From contig DLMI01000063.1 in NCBI GenBank assembly GCA_002478145.1, positions 1,936-8,524 on the forward strand: 6,589 nt of DNA. The letters are read 5' to 3'. Below are positions 1 to 5,049 of the stretch, piece by piece. Both the position numbers and the translations under genes were made by a program. Numbering within the stretch: position 1 is the first letter of the stretch; every line of letters begins with the position of its first letter. The DNA comes from Acidobacteria bacterium UBA7540 (lineage in GTDB: Bacteria; Acidobacteriota; Terriglobia; UBA7540). Under the pieces are notes generated by a model, which worked only from the letters and a program-made list of their open reading frames with translations, made no database searches and was not told where the DNA came from.

Positions 1-242
1 GTCATGCCGTCGACGCCCGAACTACCCTTGTTCGCCTTCACCTGCCGCAATGCCTCCTTCAGATTTTCTCGCTCACATACCTCCTCCATCAATCGGTCGG
101 TTTTAGCGGGGTTTTCGGGTCCACTTGTCGCCCCCGACGATTCAGTCTCTTCCCCTGCGACACCTCGGGCTGCACCCGTCAGCGCAGATGAGAAGTCCAG
201 TTTCATCTGGATATTCTGCTGCTGGTCGTCTGTGAGACTCAT
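1..242 (-). CDS. ltrA: Group II intron reverse transcriptase/maturase, N-terminal part (runs off the window)
   Basis: This frame starts at an ATG (242-240, minus) and stays open for 80 codons to the window edge, so only the N-terminus is visible. The protein begins MSLTDDQQQNIQMKLDFSS, has a polar low-complexity linker, and then reads LMEEVCERENLKEALRQ followed by VKANKGSSGVDGMT. That last block is the hallmark RT0/RT1 entry of group II intron-encoded proteins (helix, then NKGxxGxDGMT). The catalytic YADD block, the maturase X domain and any endonuclease domain would lie off the left edge. A purine-rich AAGGAG on the minus strand (261-256) precedes the ATG by about 13 nt, rather far for a ribosome binding site; no better start was seen. 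The protein normally assists splicing and retrohoming of its own intron. Family call is confident; intactness cannot be judged. Confidence 0.85.
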   Translation of the reverse strand, partial: MSLTDDQQQNIQMKLDFSSALTGAARGVAGEETESSGATSGPENPAKTDRLMEEVCERENLKEALRQVKANKGSSGVDGM

Positions 243-690
243 GGCCTACTCACCACTCCTTCTCGTTCGGGCCTTCTCCGTGGCCGGATACTATGCCCTC
301 TGCTGACTTCTGCTCCGCGGTCAGGCTGCCTTTCGGTCGCCTCAGTCGCCTACGCGACACGGAGCAGATCTCCTGGGGTAAGTTCAGCCGCCTTCCGCGC
401 ACAATCGCCGAATCTACGCTTCGCACCTTGATGGAAGTGGACTTCGCGGTAAGTTGCCCGCTCGTCCGGTGCTGGCGCCTTGTATCCGGTTTTTGTCCAT
501 CGACTCGCACGTTTGCTCCATGCTTCCTTCGGACCCCACCTCGCGGCGGTAGCCCTTGCATCATCACTAGGCCTTCACCTCCATCAGGTTGGCCAGAGGA
601 CTTTCACCTCCAAGCTGCTGAACATGCCCAGTACACAACGAAGCCGCTAGGGCGGCGGACGCTTCGCGTGCGTGGGAGTGGTGGTGGTAG
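1..690 (-). mobile_element. Group II intron, 5' portion (domains I-III region plus start of the intron-encoded protein)
   Basis: Read on the minus strand, the DNA from about 650 down to 243 looks like the structured 5' part of a bacterial ORF-bearing group II intron. It has no convincing reading frame but contains stretches I recognise from such introns, for example TGTTCAGCAGC followed by a short GAGG/CCTC hairpin (plus-strand 596-599 and 607-610), then GGTGAAGGCCTAGTGATGA and GTCCGAAGGAAGC. It is followed at 242 by the start of a group II reverse transcriptase, the arrangement expected when the protein gene sits in domain IV. Domains V and VI and the 3' splice site lie beyond base 1. The 5' boundary is uncertain: I find no canonical GUGYG start between 600 and 720, so the outer coordinate is approximate and the extreme 5' end may be divergent or lost. 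The intron lies antisense to the neighbouring integrase, just upstream of it. Confidence 0.7.
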
Positions 691-709
691 TGCTGAGCTA
701 GGTTATTGT

Positions 710-738
710 CGGGTCATAAGGAGGTTCCCTATGACCCG
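710..738 (+). promoter_or_regulatory. Hairpin enclosing the ribosome binding site and start codon of the integrase
   Basis: A perfect 9-bp inverted repeat, CGGGTCATA (710-718) and TATGACCCG (730-738), flanks an 11-nt loop containing AGGAGG (719-724). The integrase ATG (731-733) lies inside the right arm. In mRNA this would place the Shine-Dalgarno sequence in the loop and the start codon in the stem, which could limit initiation. The AGGAGG, 6 nt before the ATG, is also what fixes the start at 731. It could instead be a DNA-binding site for the integrase or a feature of the IS end. The repeat is seen directly; the regulatory role is inferred. Confidence 0.5.
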
Positions 739-1486
739 TTTACGCAAAATGATGCTCGAAGAACTCGAGCGTCGAAATTACTCTCCGAGGACCATCGAGT
801 GTTACATCCCTGCGGTGGAAGATTTTGCCCGTTACTTCCATCGCCCTCCGGACCAGTTGGGTCCCGAGCACATCCGCCAGTACCAGGCCTACTTGCTCCG
901 TCAGCGAAAGCTGGATCCCAACACCGTCAACCAACGCTTAGCTGCGTTACGCTTCTTCTTCGTTAAGACTTTGAGGAGGCCCTGGAGCGTGGCAGTGACG
1001 CCTTATCCCAAGAAAGTGCACCGCCTGCCGTCGGTGCTGAGCCAGGCGGAGGTCGCCCAACTCATTAACGCAGCGCCCACTCCCTTCTACCGCATTTTGC
1101 TGATGACCCTCTACGCAACCGGAGCACGCCGCGCCGAAGTGGCTCGCTTGAAGGTTAGCGACGTCGATAGTCAAAGGATGGTCGTCCACATCCAGGGCGG
1201 CAAGGGCCGTAAGGATCGGGACGTCATGCTCAGCCCCGTCCTGCTAGAAGCCTTGCGCGAGCACTGGCGCGGACTGAAGCCCAAGACATGGCTTTTCCCC
1301 GGTAATCGTTCGCATACGGCCCCAGATCCGATTACTTCCAAGGTGATCTGGCATGCCTGCCACCAGGCTGCCTTACGCGCGGGTCTCCACAACCGTGTTC
1401 ATCCGCACACGCTGAGGCACTATTCCGACCTCCGGACTATGCCGGGCGAGATTGGCTTTTGCCCGGCGATCAGCTGCGTAATGTGA
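731..1486 (+). pseudogene. Tyrosine recombinase (XerC/D-like integrase), 5' fragment cut by the RIT insertion
   Basis: The start at ATG 731 is set by a strong AGGAGG at 719-724; the frame happens to be open further upstream, but that part is antisense to the intron. Native residues 1-230 are present: a SAM-like core-binding domain (about 1-85, including YSPRTIECYIPAVEDFARYF) and most of the catalytic domain, with Arg133 in TGARRAE, Lys158 in GGKGRKDR, and His226 and Arg229 in PHTLRH. Right after His230 (codon 1418-1420) the sequence enters the RIT terminal repeat, and 21 foreign codons follow to a TGA at 1484-1486, giving a 251-residue product. It lacks the sixth-motif His and the Tyr nucleophile, which lie in the 3' fragment after 4854. 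It should not catalyse recombination, though it could still bind DNA. Joined to the other half it would be 294 residues, normal for the family. Confidence 0.9.
1418..1449 (+). repeat. RIT left terminal inverted repeat (32 bp)
   Basis: This begins CACTATTCCGACC and ends with ACTATGCCGGGCGA. It is an exact reverse complement of 4792-4823. Identity stops abruptly at both edges: base 1417 against 4824, and base 1450 against 4791, no longer match. The first three bases are also the native integrase His codon, so part of the outer edge may belong to the target. Confidence 0.93.
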
Positions 1487-1503
1487 ATTTTCCCGGCATA
1501 GTC
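1435..1503 (+). repeat. Left subterminal inverted pair of the ACTATGCCGGG motif
   Basis: GACTATGCCGGG at 1435-1446, inside the terminal repeat, recurs inverted as CCCGGCATAGTC at 1492-1503. Nested inside it is a second small inverted repeat, GCCGGGC (1441-1447) and GCCCGGC (1461-1467). The arrangement is mirrored at the right end, which suggests binding sites for one or more Rit recombinases. The whole non-coding left end (1421-1548) consists of these repeats plus the ritA ribosome binding site. I saw no convincing sigma-70 promoter in it. Confidence 0.75.
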
Positions 1504-1548
1504 GGATCGGTGTTTTCCTGACACGCTGTTGTGTAAAGGAGAACACCC

Positions 1549-2781
1549 ATGAACCCATTTTTCAAGAATCCCGAAACCCGATTGCGCCTGCATGAGGGGC
1601 CTCTGGGTAAGTACATTGACGGCTACGCGGCCGAGTTGCGCGCGGAAGGCTATGCCCAACAGTCGGCGGAGTTGCAGATTCGCCTGGTTGCTGACTTCAG
1701 TCGGTGGCTGGCCAAACGTCGGATCAGTGCGCCGCAGATTGGGATCAACCACTTTCAACCCTACCTGCGATGGCGGGCGCGGTATCGGCGCCCTCGGCGA
1801 GAGGACTTGGCAACACTGAACCGGCTCTCGAGCCTGTTGCTTCGCCTGGGGGTAATTCCCCAAGCGTCCTTGCCGGCGCTAACGCCAGCGGAGAAGCTGA
1901 GAGACGAATTTCGTCTCTATTTGCGGCAAGAACGAGCACTCACCTCGGCGACGCTCACCAACTACACGCCCTTCGTTGGTGAGTTTCTGGCCGGACGTTT
2001 TGGCACTGGCCCCGTCGACTTAACTGCTCTCTCGGGCGCCGACGTAATCGGTTTTGTCCAGCGGCGGGCCGCTTCCATTCATAGCAAGCAAGTTCAATTG
2101 ATGACCACGGCGCTGCGCTCGTTCCTACGATTTGCTCGATATCGCGGAGACCTCCACAACGACCTTGCCGCCTGTGTGCCCGCGGTGGCGAATTGGTCGC
2201 AATCAACCCTACCCAGAGCGCTTCCGTCCGCCCAGACGGAACGTGTGTTGGCCGCCTGCGACCGGCGGACAGCCGTGGGCAGACGAGATTACGCGATCCT
2301 ATTGCTTCTGGCACGACTGGGTTTGCGCGGCGGCGAGGTTAAGACGCTCACTCTGGAGGATCTGGATTGGCAGGGCGGGTTGATCACGGTGCATGGAAAG
2401 GGTGGCCACGATTCCCAACTGCCGCTTCCTCGGGATGTCGGGAAGGCCCTGGCCGCGTATTTGCGCAAGGGACGGCCGCGCACCACCAGCCGATGGGTCT
2501 TTCTGCGTGCCCGGGCGCCGGTTCGAGGCTTCAGGAGTACGTCGGCGATTTGTTGCGTGGTGAAACATGCACTGGCACGGGCTGGGATTGATTCGCCGCG
2601 GAAGGGAGCCCATCAGCTCCGCCACGGCCTCGCTTGCCAAATGCTCCGGAAAGGTGCGTCTTTAGCCGAGATTGGCGAAGTTCTGCGCCATCAAAGCCCT
2701 CAGACCACGGCTCTCTACGCCAAGGTCGACATCACTTCGCTGGCGACTCTGGCATTGGCCTGGCCGGGAGGTGAGCGATGA
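1549..2781 (+). CDS. ritA: RIT tyrosine recombinase A
   Basis: This is a tyrosine recombinase of 410 residues, first in the RIT trio. The start is supported by AAAGGAG at 1535-1541, 7 nt before ATG 1549. The C-terminal catalytic domain (about 220-405) has the full active site: Arg260 in LGLRGGEV, Lys284 in VHGKGG, His355 and Arg358 in HQLRH, His381 in LRHQS, and the nucleophile Tyr390 in TTALYAKVD, nine residues after His381. A SAM-like core-binding domain spans about 115-205. Residues about 20-105 look like a second, duplicated core-binding fold (a YAAELRAEGYA stretch, then ADFSRWLAKR), which makes this protein about 80-100 residues longer than RitB and RitC. Its stop overlaps the ritB start by 4 bp (ATGA at 2778-2781), implying translational coupling. 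It probably acts in DNA cleavage and joining at the element ends with RitB and RitC; the division of labour among the three is not evident from sequence. Confidence 0.92.
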   Translation: MNPFFKNPETRLRLHEGPLGKYIDGYAAELRAEGYAQQSAELQIRLVADFSRWLAKRRISAPQIGINHFQPYLRWRARYRRPRREDLATLNRLSSLLLRLGVIPQASLPALTPAEKLRDEFRLYLRQERALTSATLTNYTPFVGEFLAGRFGTGPVDLTALSGADVIGFVQRRAASIHSKQVQLMTTALRSFLRFARYRGDLHNDLAACVPAVANWSQSTLPRALPSAQTERVLAACDRRTAVGRRDYAILLLLARLGLRGGEVKTLTLEDLDWQGGLITVHGKGGHDSQLPLPRDVGKALAAYLRKGRPRTTSRWVFLRARAPVRGFRSTSAICCVVKHALARAGIDSPRKGAHQLRHGLACQMLRKGASLAEIGEVLRHQSPQTTALYAKVDITSLATLALAWPGGER

Positions 2782-3710
2782 ACCCCTGGCGTAAAAGCGT
2801 CGAGGACTATATCCAGATGCGCCGCAGTTTGGGATACAAACTGCACGACGTGCACATCGGCCTGCTGAATTTCGCTGCCTTTCTCGGAACGCGCAGCGCG
2901 CCCCACCTTACCACTCCCCTGGCCATGCAGTGGGCACAGCAGGATCCTGAGGCGCGGCCTGCAGAATGGGCCCGGCGGCTTAGTTTCGTGCGGGGGTTTG
3001 CGCGCTATTGGAGTGCGCATGACTCGAGAACTGAAATTCCACCCTGGGGGTTGTTACCTCATCGCCCCGGCCGCGCCCGGCCGTATTTGTATAGTGACGA
3101 CGAGGTACGGCGACTGCTCTGCGCCGCTCAACAGTTACCGCCGGCTCATGGTCTGCGAGGTCGAACCTACCACTGTCTCTTTGGATTGTTGTCGGTAACC
3201 GGCTTGCGCATCAGTGAGGCCCTCAACCTGCAATGTGAAGATGTTGACCTCAGAGAAGGTATTCTGACGGTTCGAGGGGCCAAGTTTGGCAAGTCCCGAC
3301 TGGTGCCCCTTCATCCCTCGACCCGTAAGGTGCTCTCCGGCTATGCGGCGCGTCGTGACCGCTTGCTGGGCAACCGGCCCGCCTCCCACTTTTTTGTGTC
3401 CCAACGTGGAACGAGGCTGGATGGCAGCCAAGTCCGGCGGACGTTTTACGATTTGTCCCGACGAGTGGGATTGCGCGAGGCTTCCGCCAGCCATGGACCT
3501 CGCCTTCACGATTTTCGTCACCGCTTCGCGGTAAAGACACTGATCCGGTGGTACCGTTCGGGCCAGGACCCCGAACGTCGTCTGCCCATCTTGTCAACCT
3601 ACCTGGGACATGTCCACGTGGCCGACACTTACTGGTATCTAACGGCTTGCCCCGAGCTGATGGGCTTGGTCGTCAAGCGCCTGGAAAAGCGCTGGGAGGG
3701 GCAAGCATGA
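2778..3710 (+). CDS. ritB: RIT tyrosine recombinase B
   Basis: This is a 310-residue tyrosine recombinase, second of the trio, starting in the ATGA overlap with ritA and ending in another ATGA overlap with ritC (3707-3710). The N-terminal core-binding region covers about 1-100. The catalytic domain follows, with Arg144 in TGLRISEAL, Lys169 in GAKFGKSRLVPLH, His244 and Arg247 in LHDFRHRF, His278 in LGHVH, and the nucleophile Tyr287 in DTYWYLTA at the usual +9 spacing from His278. The insert between the HxxRH helix and LGH (WYRSGQDPERRLPILSTYLG) and the TYWYLT signature set this lineage apart from classical XerC/D and are typical of the TnpB-like and RitB branch. No catalytic residue is missing. 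Expression probably depends on ritA translation, since no independent Shine-Dalgarno of note was seen beyond GGAGGTGA at 2768-2775. Confidence 0.92.
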   Translation: MNPWRKSVEDYIQMRRSLGYKLHDVHIGLLNFAAFLGTRSAPHLTTPLAMQWAQQDPEARPAEWARRLSFVRGFARYWSAHDSRTEIPPWGLLPHRPGRARPYLYSDDEVRRLLCAAQQLPPAHGLRGRTYHCLFGLLSVTGLRISEALNLQCEDVDLREGILTVRGAKFGKSRLVPLHPSTRKVLSGYAARRDRLLGNRPASHFFVSQRGTRLDGSQVRRTFYDLSRRVGLREASASHGPRLHDFRHRFAVKTLIRWYRSGQDPERRLPILSTYLGHVHVADTYWYLTACPELMGLVVKRLEKRWEGQA

Positions 3711-4705
3711 AATCCCCTGCCACTCTGGCCGCGTTACTGGAGAACTTCTTTACTCAGCGCCTCATGAGCCAGCGGCAAGCAAGTCCTCACACCATCAGCT
3801 CCTATCGGGACACTTTCCGTCTGCTCCTGACCTTCGCGCAGGGGCGTTTGCACAAGCCACCATCGCGTTTAGATTTGACAGAGATCGATGCCCCACTGAT
3901 TGCGGCCTTCCTGGACGATTTGGAAAACAGTCGGGGTATCACTGCCCGTAGCCGGAATCTTCGTTTGACGGCGATCCGGTCCTTCTTCCACTATGCCGCT
4001 TACGAAGAGCCTTCCCGTGCCTCTCAAATTCAGCGCGTGCTGGCCATACCGAGTAAGCGCCACACGCGCGCCTTGGTTCACTTCCTGAATCGCTCTGAAG
4101 TCGATGCGTTACTGGCGGCCCCTGACCAAAGGACTTGGTTTGGACGTCGCGACCACGCCTTGTTATTGGTAGCCGTGCAGACCGGCTTGCGCTTGTCGGA
4201 GTTGACCGGCCTGCAACGCCCCGACGTGTCTTTGGGCACCGGAGCCTATGTGCGCTGTGTGGGCAAAGGGCGTAAGGAGCGCTGCACCCCGCTCACCAAG
4301 ATGACGGCGGCGGTTCTGAAGGCGTGGTTACAGGAGCCGACAAGACACAATGCCCAAGCCCTGTTTCCCAGCGCCAGTGGCGGTCGGCTCAGCCCTGACA
4401 GCGTGTCAGACCTACTCGCCAAGCACGTGGCACACGCTGGCCACACTTGTCCATCACTCCGCCAAAAGCACGTTACGCCGCATGTTTTGAGGCACACGCT
4501 GGCCATGGAGTTGTTACAAGAGGGTGTCGATCGAGCGGTCATCGCGCTTTGGTTAGGCCATGAATCTGTCGAAACCACCCAAATCTACCTCGATGCCAAT
4601 CTCACACTCAAGGAGGAAATCCTGGCTAAGACCACGTCACCCGATGGAAAGCCCGGTCGCTACAGGGCCGATGACGAGTTGCTGGCTTTCCTCAAACGCC
4701 TGTAA
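3707..4705 (+). CDS. ritC: RIT tyrosine recombinase C
   Basis: This is a 332-residue tyrosine recombinase, third of the trio. I chose ATG 3707 rather than the upstream in-frame ATG at 3548 because it forms the same ATGA coupling as ritA/ritB, has GGGAGGGG (3693-3700) just upstream, and the protein then begins with a normal core-binding domain (MKSPATLAALLENFFTQRL, then ASPHTISSYRDTFRLLL). The extra 53 codons would lie in ritB in another frame. The catalytic domain has Arg162 in TGLRLSEL, Lys187 in VGKGRKER, His259 and Arg262 in PHVLRH, His285 in LGHES, and Tyr294 in TTQIYLDAN. This is the most XerC/D-like of the three, and its PHVLRHTLA segment resembles the PHTLRHCFA segment into which the element itself has inserted in the integrase. 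Its stop is followed by the right non-coding end (4706-4854). Confidence 0.92.
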   Translation: MKSPATLAALLENFFTQRLMSQRQASPHTISSYRDTFRLLLTFAQGRLHKPPSRLDLTEIDAPLIAAFLDDLENSRGITARSRNLRLTAIRSFFHYAAYEEPSRASQIQRVLAIPSKRHTRALVHFLNRSEVDALLAAPDQRTWFGRRDHALLLVAVQTGLRLSELTGLQRPDVSLGTGAYVRCVGKGRKERCTPLTKMTAAVLKAWLQEPTRHNAQALFPSASGGRLSPDSVSDLLAKHVAHAGHTCPSLRQKHVTPHVLRHTLAMELLQEGVDRAVIALWLGHESVETTQIYLDANLTLKEEILAKTTSPDGKPGRYRADDELLAFLKRL

Positions 4706-4715
4706 TCTAGGCCGA

Positions 4716-4805
4716 ACTATGCCGGGCGGACGTGCGCAAGGATGCGAAGGTAAACCTTGATCAACCTGTATTCGGTCGCTCCATTCTCGTTTCGCCCGGC
4801 ATAGT
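4716..4805 (+). repeat. Right subterminal inverted pair of the ACTATGCCGGG motif
   Basis: ACTATGCCGGGCG at 4716-4728 recurs exactly inverted as CGCCCGGCATAGT at 4793-4805, inside the right terminal repeat. Together with the left pair this gives four copies, two per end, each pair facing inward. The repeats are seen directly; a role as accessory recombinase-binding sites is inferred. Confidence 0.8.
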
Positions 4806-4823
4806 CCGGAGGTCGGAATAGTG
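4792..4823 (+). repeat. RIT right terminal inverted repeat (32 bp)
   Basis: This is an exact reverse complement of 1418-1449. It runs from TCGCCCGGC to GGTCGGAATAGTG. Its outer 10 bp (4814-4823) also form one arm and the first spacer bases of a recombinase core site that continues outward into the 34-bp palindrome at 4821-4854. Confidence 0.93.
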
Positions 4824-4854
4824 GCGCCTATTCCGGGGCCGGAGTAGGCGCCAC
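4821..4854 (+). other. 34-bp imperfect palindrome at the RIT right end: two inverted recombinase core sites
   Basis: Outside the right terminal repeat lies a palindrome with 15 of 17 Watson-Crick pairs, one T-G pair and one central mismatch. With the terminal repeat it forms a core site of arm CGGAATAG (4814-4821), spacer TGGCGC (4822-4827) and arm CTATTCCG (4828-4835). After GGGC comes a second arm, CGGAGTAG (4840-4847), and spacer GCGCCA (4848-4853), the exact inverse of the first spacer. The matching outer arm, CTATTCCG, is found at the left end (1420-1427). Joining the ends would therefore complete a second core site. Arms of 8 bp around a 6-bp spacer are typical of tyrosine recombinase crossover sites. 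The left end has no such palindrome. It is not a convincing intrinsic terminator because no T tract follows. Confidence 0.75.
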
Positions 4855-5049
4855 TGCTTTGCAACTCATCTCCTGGAAGCCGGTGCGGACCTGCGCACGA
4901 TTCAGATTCTGTTAGGTCACCATGATTTAAAAGAGACCACCCAGTACTTGCACCTTTCCACCCGCCATCTCAACGCTACCGCCAGTCCTCTGGACGCGTT
5001 GGCGCTGTCGGCTACGGGGAAGAAAAACGAGCCCCTGGGAGACGTCTAG
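4855..5049 (+). pseudogene. Tyrosine recombinase (XerC/D-like integrase), 3' fragment
   Basis: This is the continuation of the gene starting at 731. It reads [20 protein letters not shown], then [20 protein letters not shown] and a 24-residue tail ending LGDV, with stop TAG at 5047-5049. It supplies the missing catalytic residues, His252 in LLGHHD and the nucleophile Tyr261 in TTQYLHLST (numbering of the rejoined 294-residue protein). The frame resumes exactly where the 5' fragment stops, with no lost or gained codon. The fragment has no start codon or ribosome binding site of its own, so it is unlikely to be translated alone. The stop codon lies directly before the transposase ATG at 5050 and in the same reading frame. 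Confidence 0.92.

Larger units (their letters stand above)
1418..4854 (+). mobile_element. RIT element (Recombinase In Trio), inserted in the integrase gene
   Basis: Three tandem tyrosine recombinase genes overlapping by 4 bp each, on one strand, lie between 32-bp perfect terminal inverted repeats (1418-1449 and 4792-4823). This is the defining layout of RIT elements. Tn554-type elements also carry two tyrosine recombinases, but their third gene, tnpC, is not one, so they fit less well. The boundaries are supported independently by the host gene. Removing 1421-4854, which starts after one CAC and ends with another, rejoins the integrase in frame at [12 protein letters not shown] and restores a complete catalytic domain. 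A 6-bp coupling-sequence model puts the junctions at 1414-1419 and 4848-4853. All three recombinases keep every catalytic residue, both ends are present and there are no frameshifts, so the element may be active. Length is about 3.43 kb. Confidence 0.9.

Noticed and set aside
4..306. Plus-strand open frame of 100 codons at the left edge
   Set aside because: It is the complement of the reverse transcriptase N-terminus; the minus-strand frame carries the recognisable RT0/RT1 motif.
250..567. Minus-strand open frame of 105 codons
   Set aside because: It lies in the intron's structured RNA portion, upstream of the reverse transcriptase start, and has an arginine-rich composition with no motif.
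293..730. In-frame upstream extension of the integrase reading frame to ATG 293
   Set aside because: It runs antisense through the group II intron RNA region, has no recombinase similarity, and a strong AGGAGG plus a typical recombinase N-terminus fix the start at 731.
1421..1548. Sigma-70 promoter for ritABC, with TAATGT at 1479-1484 as a -10
   Set aside because: No -35-like hexamer lies at an acceptable 16-18 bp spacing, so I could not support it.
4821..4854. Intrinsic transcription terminator after ritC
   Set aside because: The stem is strong but no T tract follows (next bases TGCTTTGCAA), and the symmetry with the terminal repeats explains it better as recombination sites.
1418..4854. 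Tn554-like transposon with tnpA, tnpB and tnpC
   Set aside because: The third gene here is a full tyrosine recombinase, unlike Tn554 TnpC, and the element has perfect terminal inverted repeats, which fits RIT elements.
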